Shown: positions 33,246-42,081 of the stretch, piece after piece
Position numbering within the stretch: the first letter of the stretch is position 1
How the letters are laid out: each line of letters starts with the position of its first letter
Assembly (NCBI RefSeq): GCF_017353515.1
Contig: NZ_JAFMPY010000009.1
Coordinates: 124,001 to 188,000 of the forward strand
Reading direction: 5' to 3'
Length of the DNA stretch: 64,000 nucleotides
Origin: Jiella sonneratiae
Lineage (GTDB): Bacteria > Pseudomonadota > Alphaproteobacteria > Rhizobiales > Rhizobiaceae
The notes under the pieces: model-generated
The model's input: only the letters and a program-made list of their open reading frames with translations
Told to the model about the DNA's origin: nothing
Databases searched by the model: none
Translations under genes and position numbers: made by a program

Positions 33246-34901
33246 TCAGCTGACGATGCGGATCCTCAGAACGCGTTCGGCGATGTCGCTGAAGGTCTTG
33301 GTCAGTTCGCTCGCCACCGTGACCGGGAAATAGTGTTCCTCGTCCGTGGCGCAGGCCTTCAGCAGCGTCTCGTTGCCGCCCATCAGCCGGATGGTGAAGA
33401 GCTCGATGTCCTTCTTCTTGGCGTTGGCGCAGGCGGCGGCGGTGCGTGCGTCGATCAGCGACGCCTGGCTGCCGCCATACCAGCGGTTTTGGGTGTTGTT
33501 GCCGTCGGTGAGCACGATCATCACCTTCTGCGTCCGGCTGTCGGTGTTGGCTCCTGCGAGCGGGTAGGTGGGGGTGAAGGCTTCCATGCCCCACTGCACG
33601 CCGATGGTGATGTTGGTGTTGCCGGAGGGCTGCATCGCATCGACCTTGGTCTTCAGCGTGGCGAGGTCGGTGGTCAGCGGATAGACCGCGAGGAGCGTGC
33701 TCGTCGCGCAGTTGGCCTTCGGATAGAGCGTGTCGGCGATGGCCGACTGCGGCGCGTCGTCCTGGACGTCGTAGGGCTGCGTCCGGTCGATCACGCAGCC
33801 CGACCAGACCTGCGAACTGGTCAGGATCAGGTCGTTGTTGGCGGTTTCCGTGTCGTTGTTCTTGGTGGCCACCGGCGACGACGTGGTGGTCGTGATCGTC
33901 GCCGAATAGATGCGGGTGGTGCTGCCGTAGACCGTCGTCGAACAGCCATGGTGGCCGCAGGAAATCGAGGCATTCCGGCGCTCGATCACGAACAGGCTGC
34001 CGGACTTGTAGGCGCTGTAGGAATAGGACGTGCAGAAGATGATGTAGCAGCCGGTCAGGACGTCTGTCGTGCCGACCTTGAAGCCGTCGCGGGTCGGGGA
34101 GCAGAAATAGCGGTCCCAGTCGTTGGCGCTGGCATTCAGCGCGCTGCAGTTCACGACCGGATCGCTCACCGACTGCGCCGCGACGCAGGCCGCCCGGTCG
34201 GTGAGATCGGTGATCGTCGAGCAGTTCGTCGTCGCATAGGGGTTCGACGCCGTCGCCGTGTAGGTGCCCATCGTCGTGGCGTCGAGCTTGACCTGCGTGT
34301 CGAAGGGGATCAGCGCCGCCTGGACCTTGGCGTCGCCGGACTCGGCGCCGTTGAACTGCTCGAGGAACAGCTTGACCGCGGCCTTCAGCTGGACCATCCG
34401 GCTGTCGTCCTTCATCGAGCCGGAGGAATCGAGCACGAGGACGATGTCGAGCGGGATGTTGGCGCGGGCGGACACCGCCTCGACGCCGACGTCGAGCGAG
34501 GCGACGTGCATCAGGCTGAGGAAGGGCGTGTCGACGGAAAAGTCGATGGTGTACTTGTACTCGCCGTTCTCGATCGAGAGGTTTTCGCCGGAGACGTCGG
34601 CGTCGATGTCGTCGCCGACATTAGCGAGGAAATACATGTCCGCCAGCCGCTCGCGCTCGGTGGCATCGGTCCCGACATATTTCGCGGCGGCAACGACCGC
34701 GGCATCCGCGGCGGACTGCGCCTCCGCCTTGTGGCGCCAGGTGTTGGCGACGTCGACGCCGCCGCCGAGCGCCAGGATCAGCGGGATCGCCGCCAGCCCC
34801 GTCATCATGCCGAAATTGCCGGCGCTGTCGCCGGCAAGGCGACGAAGGGCGCCGACCCAGCGATCGATGCGATGGGACAGTCGGGACGGTGAGTGCGCCA
34901 T
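33246..34901 (-). CDS. TadG-like pilus assembly protein with vWA domain
   Basis: A 551-residue protein. An N-terminal TadE/TadG-like membrane segment (GNFGMMTGLAAIPLILALGG, about 28-47) is followed by NTWRHKAEAQSAADAAVVAA, the TadG signature. A vWA domain starts with IVLVLDSSGSMKDDSRM. A long Ser/Thr/Cys-rich insertion sits inside the vWA domain (roughly 230-400). The ATG at 34901 is chosen because GGCGGAGGA stands 7 nt upstream; an in-frame ATG at 34949 lacks one. No other tad or flp genes are present, so it is an orphan. Confidence 0.88.
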   Translation of the reverse strand: MAHSPSRLSHRIDRWVGALRRLAGDSAGNFGMMTGLAAIPLILALGGGVDVANTWRHKAEAQSAADAAVVAAAKYVGTDATERERLADMYFLANVGDDIDADVSGENLSIENGEYKYTIDFSVDTPFLSLMHVASLDVGVEAVSARANIPLDIVLVLDSSGSMKDDSRMVQLKAAVKLFLEQFNGAESGDAKVQAALIPFDTQVKLDATTMGTYTATASNPYATTNCSTITDLTDRAACVAAQSVSDPVVNCSALNASANDWDRYFCSPTRDGFKVGTTDVLTGCYIIFCTSYSYSAYKSGSLFVIERRNASISCGHHGCSTTVYGSTTRIYSATITTTTSSPVATKNNDTETANNDLILTSSQVWSGCVIDRTQPYDVQDDAPQSAIADTLYPKANCATSTLLAVYPLTTDLATLKTKVDAMQPSGNTNITIGVQWGMEAFTPTYPLAGANTDSRTQKVMIVLTDGNNTQNRWYGGSQASLIDARTAAACANAKKKDIELFTIRLMGGNETLLKACATDEEHYFPVTVASELTKTFSDIAERVLRIRIVS

Positions 34902-35271
34902 GTCGTGATCCTCCGCCAGACCGATTCTCGGAGGAATAGCATTCGTCATTCGACCTTAACGCGCGGCCAACTTTTCCGTCGGGCAGCGCGAAAATGCCGA
35001 TCGAGGCCGGCAAAGTGCAGAAAGGGTTAAGAATGGGTGGCGTCGCGCATCCGTCATGTCCGGATATCCGGCGGCGACAGACGATGACATCGATGCCGGC
35101 GATTCACCGGGCGATCGACTTGCCGGAATTGGGACGCCGCGACGATCGTCAGCCAGCCATCGGTCGCGCCGCCGCACCATGATTGCAAGAATGCTGAGCA
35201 GGCCCCCGCGATGCTCGAAAAATGCTTTCGTCAGCGCGCGTCCGCGCTGAACGAACCGGCGACCGGGCGGA
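34902..35271. other. Intergenic region upstream of the TadG-like gene
   Basis: No supported gene lies in these 370 bases. The part nearest the TadG-like start is relatively A/T-rich (GGAATAGCATTCGTCATTCG), as expected for a promoter, but I cannot define -35 and -10 boxes confidently. No hairpin repeat was found. Confidence 0.5.
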
Positions 35272-35643
35272 TCATTTCGACAGCCGGCGCTGGTTGGCCT
35301 TCACGCGCCGGGAATAGGGCCGCAGGCCTGCCGCCATGATCGCGTCCATCGCGTTGGCCGGGCCGCGTCCGCTCAGCGCCGCGAGGAAGGCGTCGCCGGC
35401 GGCCCGCGCGAAGGCCGTCTGCATCGCCACCGTGGCCTCGGCGGTTGCGGCGAGCTTCTCGGTGACCATCCGCGTCGCTTCGGACTTGTCCTTCGCCGTC
35501 GGGACGGTCGCCAGTGCGAACCAGAACTGCCCGAGCCGGCTGCCGATGACCAGGGGAGAGAGCGTCGCCAGGGTGACGAGTTCGGCGGCGCTCTTCGGCG
35601 CGTCGACGGTCATTTTGGGAGGAAAGGGCATCGCACGGCGCAT
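35272..35643 (-). CDS. Small helical protein, phasin-like
   Basis: A 123-residue helical protein. SPLVIGSRLGQFWFALATV is followed by EATRMVTEKLAATAEATVAM and a RPYSRRVKANQRRLSK basic end. This pattern resembles short phasin-like proteins of rhizobia, which coat polyhydroxyalkanoate granules, but the similarity is from general composition and the ATRMVxEK block. No PHA genes are near. The ATG at 35643 is behind a GTGAGG; a second ATG at 35631 is possible. Confidence 0.65.
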   Translation of the reverse strand: MRRAMPFPPKMTVDAPKSAAELVTLATLSPLVIGSRLGQFWFALATVPTAKDKSEATRMVTEKLAATAEATVAMQTAFARAAGDAFLAALSGRGPANAMDAIMAAGLRPYSRRVKANQRRLSK

Positions 35644-35742
35644 GGATCAAGCCTCACGGGTTTTCGGCAGAACGCGTGAAGCCGGGGAAAGTCGCGCGTG
35701 CCTTCGAAAGAAAGTTGCGCGGGAGGCTGCCCGTCCGGCCGC

Positions 35743-36498
35743 TCAGAAGAACTGGAAGATGGCGAAGGCCGCCGCGCCGTAGAAAGCGCCGAGGACGATC
35801 AGGCCGATCAGGCCGGTGATCAGGGCTGCGGCGAGCCAGAGCCCGTCCCGCGTGCTGATCGAGACGCCGACGAGGGCGACCGAGATGCCCGGGATGAGAT
35901 TGGTCAGCGGAAACGGGATCGCGACGATCGTCGCCATGATGAAGGAGTACCAACCGAGGATCAGAAGCAGCAGGCGCTCCGGCTCCAGCCAGTAGCGGTG
36001 CCGGGCCAGCCGCTCGATCTTGCGCAGCATCGGTCCGATCTTGTCCATCACCTGGGCGATGCGTTCGGGGCTCAGGCGCTTCGTGCCGACGAAATCCGGC
36101 AGCCAGAGGCGCGGCCGGCCGATCGCCAGCTGGAAGGTGAAGAACATCAGCGGCAGGCCGATGAAGAACGAGGCCGGCGGCGGCAGCGGGATGAGGTTGA
36201 GCCCGCCGAACAGGATGAAGAAGGCGCCGAAGGCGCGGGTGTCGAAGGCCTGCGAGAGTTCGTTGATCGTCGGCTCTTCGCGGCGACGGTGGCTGAAGGT
36301 GCGAAGGATCGCGGAAATCCGCTTCTGACGCTTGGCTCCTCGCCGCCGGAGGGCATGACGCAGGCTGGAAAAACCACCAGGGGGCACGGACGGGACTCTG
36401 TCGTATGACACTTCGATAGCTGCCGGGAACGAGGCTCGAACGGTGCCGGCCGCGATGGTGCCGCTGCGAGACGGCAGGCGGATCATCGACCGGCGCAT
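35743..36498 (-). CDS. ExoD family exopolysaccharide synthesis protein
   Basis: A 251-residue integral membrane protein of the ExoD family. AFGAFFILFGGLNLIPLPPP (about 91-110) and GLPLMFFTFQLAIGRPRLWL (about 115-134) are the conserved N-terminal helices; WYSFIMATIVAIPFPLTNLI (183-202) and the final hydrophobic pair complete it. ExoD affects exopolysaccharide and alkali tolerance in Sinorhizobium. The first 60 residues are basic and not typical, so the true start may lie later than 36498. Confidence 0.87.
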   Translation of the reverse strand: MRRSMIRLPSRSGTIAAGTVRASFPAAIEVSYDRVPSVPPGGFSSLRHALRRRGAKRQKRISAILRTFSHRRREEPTINELSQAFDTRAFGAFFILFGGLNLIPLPPPASFFIGLPLMFFTFQLAIGRPRLWLPDFVGTKRLSPERIAQVMDKIGPMLRKIERLARHRYWLEPERLLLLILGWYSFIMATIVAIPFPLTNLIPGISVALVGVSISTRDGLWLAAALITGLIGLIVLGAFYGAAAFAIFQFF

Positions 36499-36587
36499 GG
36501 GCTCACTATGCCCATTCCCGGCTTAAGTCGAGGTTTCCGGGGCGACGGCAAGACGCAATGCGGATCGATGTTGCGCGCCCGCGCCAA

Positions 36588-37739
36588 TCAGTCGCCGGTG
36601 AGGTCGAGCACGGCGACCGTGTGGGGCGGCATCCGCCGATGCACGAAGCGCGGATCGTCCAGCGTCTGCTCGGCATCGCCGAAGCCGTCGCGCCACCGCT
36701 CGTCGACCGAGCGGCGGGAGAACTCGTAGTCCTTGGAGTCGCGGCTCGCCGCCTTGCGGCGGTTGATGAGGTGGACGATCGTCACCGAAGCGTCGTTCGT
36801 CGCCGCGGAGAGGAGTTCGACGTCCGGATCGGCGGCGAGTTCGGCCGGCAGCTTGTCGAGCAGCCGGTGCAGGGCGCGCTTCAGCTTGCGCTGTTCCTTC
36901 ATCACGTCGGTGTTGAAACGCGTGCGGCTGGAGAAGCGGATGTCCTTTTCCCGCTCCGCGACGTCGAAGATCGTCCGCGGCAACGGCCCGCGGGCGGCGA
37001 AGAGATCGACCTGGAAGATGCACATGTCGTCACGGTGGTCGCGTTCGAGGACGTATTGCAGCGGCGTGTTCGAGACGAGACCGCCGTCCCAGTACCATTC
37101 GCCCTCGATCTCGACGGGCGGAAAGCCCGGCGGCAGCGCGCCGCTCGCCATCACGTGCTCGGGCCCGATCCGCGTCTCGGCCGTGTCGAAATAGCGGAAG
37201 TTGCCGGTCGCGACGTTCACCGCGCCGAGGCTCACCCGGGTCTCGCCGTCGTTCAGGAGGTCGAAGTCGACCAGCCGCTCCAGCGTGGCGCGCAGCGGCC
37301 GCGTGTCGTAGTAGCCGATGTCGGCGGGGTTGCCGTCCGGCACCAGATAGGTCGGCGGGAACCGCGGCTTGAAGAAGCCGGGAACGCCGTAGAGCGCCGT
37401 CGAGGCGGCGCTCGCCTCGTTGAACGCCGTCTGCAGGAAGAGGCCCGGAAGCGGCGGTCCGAAGGTGATGGCGGACGAGACCTCCTCCCAGAACCTGCGC
37501 ACCGCCGACGCCCGTTTGCCAGGCGGGTTGCCGGCGACGAGCGCCGCGTTGATCGCGCCGATCGAGATCCCGGAAACCCAGTCCGGCCGCGCCCCGCGCC
37601 GCTCCATCGCCTCGAACACCCCGCCCTGGTAGGAGCCGAGCGCGCCGCCGCCCTGGAAGACCAGCACCAGCAGTTCGCTTTCCCTGGTGAGGGCGGCGTC
37701 GTTCGAGATCCGCCGGTCGGTGCCGTGAGTTGGCTGCAT
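36588..37739 (-). CDS. Patatin-like phospholipase
   Basis: A 383-residue patatin-fold hydrolase. VFQGGGALGSYQGGVFEAM (27-45) is the oxyanion-hole loop, GISIGAINAALVAG has the catalytic serine in G-x-S-x-G (about residue 60), and WYWDGGLVSNTPL supplies the catalytic aspartate (DGG). The C-terminal DUF3734-like half (RFNTDVMKEQRKLKRALHRL) is as in rhizobial homologues. It should cleave acyl groups from membrane lipids or lipid-like substrates. It stands alone, upstream of and divergent from the entericidin gene. Confidence 0.9.
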   Translation of the reverse strand: MQPTHGTDRRISNDAALTRESELLVLVFQGGGALGSYQGGVFEAMERRGARPDWVSGISIGAINAALVAGNPPGKRASAVRRFWEEVSSAITFGPPLPGLFLQTAFNEASAASTALYGVPGFFKPRFPPTYLVPDGNPADIGYYDTRPLRATLERLVDFDLLNDGETRVSLGAVNVATGNFRYFDTAETRIGPEHVMASGALPPGFPPVEIEGEWYWDGGLVSNTPLQYVLERDHRDDMCIFQVDLFAARGPLPRTIFDVAEREKDIRFSSRTRFNTDVMKEQRKLKRALHRLLDKLPAELAADPDVELLSAATNDASVTIVHLINRRKAASRDSKDYEFSRRSVDERWRDGFGDAEQTLDDPRFVHRRMPPHTVAVLDLTGD

Positions 37740-37927
37740 GTCGGGAAACCCTCCGATCGTCTTGCCGGGCCGTGCGGAGCGGTTCCTCGTCGCGGCCGGT
37801 CGATCTCCGACGCTACATATTGCGGCGCAGCAAGGAAGGAACCGGCGCCGGCCTCGGCGCCCGAGGGAACTTCGCTGCGTGGCGGACGTTCACCGGCCAT
37901 CCCGTGCCGATTGTGGAGTTTTGTTCG

Positions 37928-38074
37928 ATGTCCAGGCGCAGTTCCTTCGTTCTCGCAGCCCTCGCGGGTGCCCTGATGCTCTCGGCTTGCGCCAACACCG
38001 TCCGCGGCGTCGGGCGCGACGTCGGCAATACCGTCGATGCGACCGGCTCGGCCGTGCGGGACGTGGCCCACTGA
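37928..38074 (+). CDS. Entericidin-like small lipoprotein
   Basis: A 48-residue lipoprotein. MSRRSSFVLAALAGALMLSA then C forms a lipoprotein signal with the lipobox LSAC, and the mature part NTVRGVGRDVGNTVDATGSA is typical of entericidin EcnA/B. Such proteins sit in the cell envelope; the Escherichia coli pair behaves as a stress-related antidote and toxin. A GTGGAG site precedes the ATG. No second entericidin gene is adjacent. The 208-nt gap to the cyclase holds nothing recognised. Confidence 0.88.
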   Translation: MSRRSSFVLAALAGALMLSACANTVRGVGRDVGNTVDATGSAVRDVAH

Positions 38075-38282
38075 CGGGCAGAGAGGTAACGGACGCCGTT
38101 TCGACACACGGTTCGGCGTCCGATCGAGCATGAAAGCGACGGCGGACCACTTGAGCTGCCGTCGCGGCTCGGCGTCCTCCCTCGCCGCAGAATGTGATGT
38201 CCCGCGCCGTTGCGGCCGGGGTGACCCAGCGTCAGCAATGCGATAGTTTGCGCCCTCAGTCCCGTCGTGGATCGAGGGCACG

Positions 38283-39863
38283 ATGTCCACCTTGTTCACC
38301 GCCTTGATGGCGCGGCCGATCGTCTTCGCGCTGGTGGTCGCCGCGGCGCTGGCGCTGTTGCCGGTCGCGGTCTGGCTCGATCTCCGGCATCTGTCGGACG
38401 TCGCCTTGCGCGAGCAGGCGCAGAGCCTCGACGCGATGATATCCGACATTCGCGGCTACTACGCCAAGAACGTCGTCGGGCGGGTGAACGCCGCCGGCGG
38501 CAAGGCCGTGCCGGTCCACAATTATCTCGACGTTCCCGGCGGTATCCCGATCCCGGCGACGCTTTCGCTCGAACTCGGCCAGGTGATCGGCGGGCGCGGC
38601 GAGAACATGCATTACCGGTTCGTCTCCGACTTCGTCTTCCGGTCGCGTCCGCCGCACGAACTGGACGCCTTCGAGCGCGACGCGCTGCGGACGTTCCGCC
38701 GCGAGGGGACCGGCAAGCCGGTGATCGCGGCGCTGACCGGCTCGTTCTTCGACCGGCAGATCCGTCTCGCCTCGCCCGTCCTCATGGGCGAGGCATGCGT
38801 CGCCTGCCACAACACCCACCCCGAAAGCCCGAAGCGCGACTGGAAGGTCGGCGACGTGCGCGGCATCCAGGAGGTGGAGATCTCGCAGCCGATCGCCGCC
38901 AACATCTTCTCCTTCAAGTATCTGCTGACCTATTTCGCCGGGGCCGGCATCTTCGGCGTCGCCTTCGCCTCCGTGCAGTGGCGTCAGGCGCGGGTGTTCC
39001 GGCGCATGAACCGCGAGCTCGAGGAAGCTAACTCCTTCCTCGCGGCGGTCTCGCTGAAGATCTCGAAATACCTCTCGCCCCAGGTCTATCGCAGCATCTT
39101 TTCCGGCGAGCGGGACGTGGTGATCTCCACGGAGCGCAAGAAGCTCACCGTGTTCTTCTCCGACATCAAGGACTTCACCGTCACCTCGGAGCGGCTGCAG
39201 CCGGAGGAGCTGACCCGGCTCCTCAACGAATACTTCACCGAGATGGCGCGGATCGCCCACGAGCACGGTGCCACCGTCGACAAGTTCATCGGCGACGCGA
39301 TCCTCGCCTTTTTCGGCGATCCCGAAACGAAGGGCGTGAAGGAGGATGCGCAGGCCTGCGTCCGGATGGCGATCGCCATGCAGCGGCGCATGCATGAGCT
39401 GAACGACGCCTGGCGCCGCCGCGGCATCGAAAAGCCCTTCCAGACCCGCATGGGAATCAACACCGGCTACTGCAACGTCGGCAATTTCGGCAGCGAAGAC
39501 CGCATGGACTACACGATCATCGGTGCCGAGGCGAACCTTGCCGCGCGGCTCGAACAGACCGCCGAGCCGGGCGGCATCGTGCTCAGCTACGAGACCTACG
39601 CGCTGGTGACCGACATCGTGCGGGCACGGCCGATCGAGCCGATCTCGCTGAAGGGGATCAGCCGGCAGGTCGTGCCATACGTCGTCGAGGGCCTGATCGA
39701 CGAGGCCGAGGCCGAGACCAGCGACGTCATCAACGAATATTCGGAAGGCGCGCGGATCTTCCTCGACTTCGGACAGGTCAGCGAACGCGAGCGCGAGCGG
39801 ATCGCCGCGGTTCTGAAACAGGCCATGGACCGGCTGCAAATGCGCCCTCAAGCCGGGCAGTGA
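38283..39863 (+). CDS. Membrane adenylate/guanylate cyclase with DUF3365 haem-type sensor
   Basis: A 526-residue class III nucleotide cyclase. A transmembrane helix (12-32) is followed by a periplasmic domain of DUF3365/Tll0287 type ending in CVACHNTHP (172-180), a CxxCH motif able to bind c-type haem. A second helix spans about 213-232. The cyclase domain starts FFSDIKDFTV (291-300) with the first metal aspartate, and DAILAFFGDP (338-347) gives the second; YTIIGAEANLAARLE is the nucleotide region. It probably senses redox state, NO or light and makes cAMP. It overlaps the opposite GT2 gene by 86 nt at the 3' end. Confidence 0.9.
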   Translation: MSTLFTALMARPIVFALVVAAALALLPVAVWLDLRHLSDVALREQAQSLDAMISDIRGYYAKNVVGRVNAAGGKAVPVHNYLDVPGGIPIPATLSLELGQVIGGRGENMHYRFVSDFVFRSRPPHELDAFERDALRTFRREGTGKPVIAALTGSFFDRQIRLASPVLMGEACVACHNTHPESPKRDWKVGDVRGIQEVEISQPIAANIFSFKYLLTYFAGAGIFGVAFASVQWRQARVFRRMNRELEEANSFLAAVSLKISKYLSPQVYRSIFSGERDVVISTERKKLTVFFSDIKDFTVTSERLQPEELTRLLNEYFTEMARIAHEHGATVDKFIGDAILAFFGDPETKGVKEDAQACVRMAIAMQRRMHELNDAWRRRGIEKPFQTRMGINTGYCNVGNFGSEDRMDYTIIGAEANLAARLEQTAEPGGIVLSYETYALVTDIVRARPIEPISLKGISRQVVPYVVEGLIDEAEAETSDVINEYSEGARIFLDFGQVSERERERIAAVLKQAMDRLQMRPQAGQ

Positions 39864-42081
39864 GGCGCTCGGCCACGGCGTCGGGAAGCGGCGCCGGCCC
39901 CGCCGGCGGCCGGAGGGCGGCGGGGCCGGGAGGGTGGCCGGCGTCCCCCGGCGCAGCCCGGGCGGCGGCGCGGCCGTGGGGAGTCTTTTCCCATTTGTGC
40001 GGATCGACGAGCAGTTGCAGCAGCGCGCGGGCCGAGGCGAGGGCGAGCAGCACCCAGTAGGCCGGCAGGAGAAGGTAGATCCGCCTCTTTGGCCGCTGCG
40101 CGGCAGAATGCCAGCCGCGCGCCGACAGAGCGGCGAAGAGGCCGTAGGCGAGGACGACGTTGATCATGTCGAGGATCTCGATCGGGCCGATGTCGGCGAG
40201 CGACAGCGCCCCGGTGGCGAGCGCCGCGGCTTCGAGCCCGATGCAGCCGAGAAGCAGCGGATGGGCGATCGAAGACAGGAGCATGCCGAGGAACAGGAGC
40301 TGGAACGCCGCCATCGTCCAGCCGCCGAGATCGCGCCGCAGCGCCAGCGGCCGGCGCATGTGGAGGAGATAGGTCACGAACCAGCCTTTCATCCAGCGCG
40401 TTCGCTGGCGATGCCAGACGGTCCAGCGCTCCGGCGCGTGCTCGAAGGTCGGGCGGGTGATCGTCGCGACCCGGTAGCCGGCACGGTGGAGGCGGATGCC
40501 GAGGTCGGCATCCTCGGTGACGTTGTGGGAATCCCAGCCGCCGGCTGCGACGAGGCGGCTGCGCACGAAATGGTTCGAAGTGCCGCCGAGCGGCATCGGC
40601 AGGCCTCTGCCGGCGAGCCAGGGCAGCAGCCGGCCGAACAGCGCGGCATATTCCAGCGCGAAGAGGGCGGCCAGCCAGTGCGCCGCCCCGTTGGTGACGA
40701 CCAGCGGGGCCTGCAGGCAGGCGAGGTCGTGCGGTCCGGTGCGAAAGCGCAGATAGGCTTCGCGCAACTGCCCGGGATCCGGCTCGTCCTCGGCGTCGTA
40801 GAGCACCAGGAATTCGCCATGGGCGAGGGGAAGCGCGTGGTTGAGCGCCTTGGGCTTGGTCCGCGGCGCGCTCGGCGGGACGCGGACGATGGAAAAATGC
40901 GGCTTGCCGCGGGTCGCCAGCGCCGCGGCGGTGATCGTCGCGGCATCGTCGGCCTCGCAGACGAGCTTGATGTCGAGCCGGGTCTTCGGCCAGTCGAGCC
41001 GCTCGAGCGCGGCGACGAGCTGCGGCATCATCTCGGCCTCGTCGTGAAGCGCGACGAGGACGCTGTAGACCGGCACGCCCTGCCAGCCTTTTTCGAGGAC
41101 GCCCGGCGCCGGCAGGTCGGCGAGGGCTGCCGGTCCGTACTTCTGTGTGAAAGCCGCCGGCAGCCGGAAGGCGAGGCAGGTACCGAAGAAGGTCGACGCC
41201 GCAGCATGAAGCAGTTCGAGCGAGGCATGCGGCATCGCGGCGAGACCGAGGCTCGCCAGGGCCGCCGCGGCGACGCCGAGCGCCGCCTGGCCGGCGGCGA
41301 GCGTGGTGCGGGCGGAGCGGCCCGGGGTCTCGGCCGAGAGGCTGAGCCGGGCATCGCGCAGGCGTTCGGCCATGGTCTGTCGGTCGAGCGCTTCGGCGAG
41401 GCATGAGGGCGTCGCGATTCTCAGCATCGCGCGCATCGACGGCAGGCGCTCGAGATAGGCGGCAAGTCCGTCCAGCCCCTCCAGGGTGGGGCAGACGAAG
41501 AGACGCGCGTCCAGCCGGTCGTTGCAGACACGCACAAGGCGGGGCGGCGGCAGGGCGAGGAGGGTAGAGGCATTGAGGATCCGATCCTCCGCCGCGATCG
41601 CGTCGAGGCGAAGGTCGAGTTCGATCGCGGCGATCTCGGCAAAGCGCCGCTCGTCGGTGCGGCCCGCGGCGACGAGTTCGGCAACGACGTCGCTGCCGTG
41701 GCGCTGCGCCGCCCGGACCGCTTCCAGCGCATCGCCATAGGCGATGCCGAGAATGTCGAGGACGCGCAGCTGGCGCGCGCTGAAGGGCCCGTCCGGGGCA
41801 GGCCAAAGCTCCGTCCGGCCGCCGAAGGCGACGAGGAGTTCGTCCTCCGGCCCGGCGGCCGCCGGTTGCCCCGTGGTCGGCCGAGAGCTGGAGCGGCCCG
41901 ATCCGGCGCGCGCCGTAACGGGCTTGCCGGCATCGTCCCGCCTCGGATAGATCTGCGCCCCGGGCGGAGCAGCGGAGTCGCGGTGCGTCCGCAAGGGCGA
42001 AGATCCTCGTCTACCGGGTGCAGATTGCCAAAGTTCAATCGTCGGATGATCGTGTTGCCCTTCGACCGTCGCGTAAACCAA
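39778..42081 (-). CDS. Membrane-bound family 2 glycosyltransferase (cellulose-synthase-like)
   Basis: A protein of up to 767 residues. The N-terminal part (about 95-190) is a small helical domain like the MshEN fold (LGIAYGDALEAVRAAQRHGS). The GT2 domain has VYSVLVALHDEAEMMPQLVA, DAEDEPDPGQ (D-x-D), TEDADLGIRLHRAGY and RQRTRWMKGW (the Q/RxxRW motif of processive transferases). Several hydrophobic helices lie both before and after. The first 90 residues are low-complexity and the start at 42081 overlaps the divergent gene by 36 nt, so a later start is likely. The 3' end overlaps the cyclase. Polymer unknown. Confidence 0.85.
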   Translation of the reverse strand: MVYATVEGQHDHPTIELWQSAPGRRGSSPLRTHRDSAAPPGAQIYPRRDDAGKPVTARAGSGRSSSRPTTGQPAAAGPEDELLVAFGGRTELWPAPDGPFSARQLRVLDILGIAYGDALEAVRAAQRHGSDVVAELVAAGRTDERRFAEIAAIELDLRLDAIAAEDRILNASTLLALPPPRLVRVCNDRLDARLFVCPTLEGLDGLAAYLERLPSMRAMLRIATPSCLAEALDRQTMAERLRDARLSLSAETPGRSARTTLAAGQAALGVAAAALASLGLAAMPHASLELLHAAASTFFGTCLAFRLPAAFTQKYGPAALADLPAPGVLEKGWQGVPVYSVLVALHDEAEMMPQLVAALERLDWPKTRLDIKLVCEADDAATITAAALATRGKPHFSIVRVPPSAPRTKPKALNHALPLAHGEFLVLYDAEDEPDPGQLREAYLRFRTGPHDLACLQAPLVVTNGAAHWLAALFALEYAALFGRLLPWLAGRGLPMPLGGTSNHFVRSRLVAAGGWDSHNVTEDADLGIRLHRAGYRVATITRPTFEHAPERWTVWHRQRTRWMKGWFVTYLLHMRRPLALRRDLGGWTMAAFQLLFLGMLLSSIAHPLLLGCIGLEAAALATGALSLADIGPIEILDMINVVLAYGLFAALSARGWHSAAQRPKRRIYLLLPAYWVLLALASARALLQLLVDPHKWEKTPHGRAAARAAPGDAGHPPGPAALRPPAGPAPLPDAVAERLTARLEGAFAAGPWPVSEPRRSARARVR

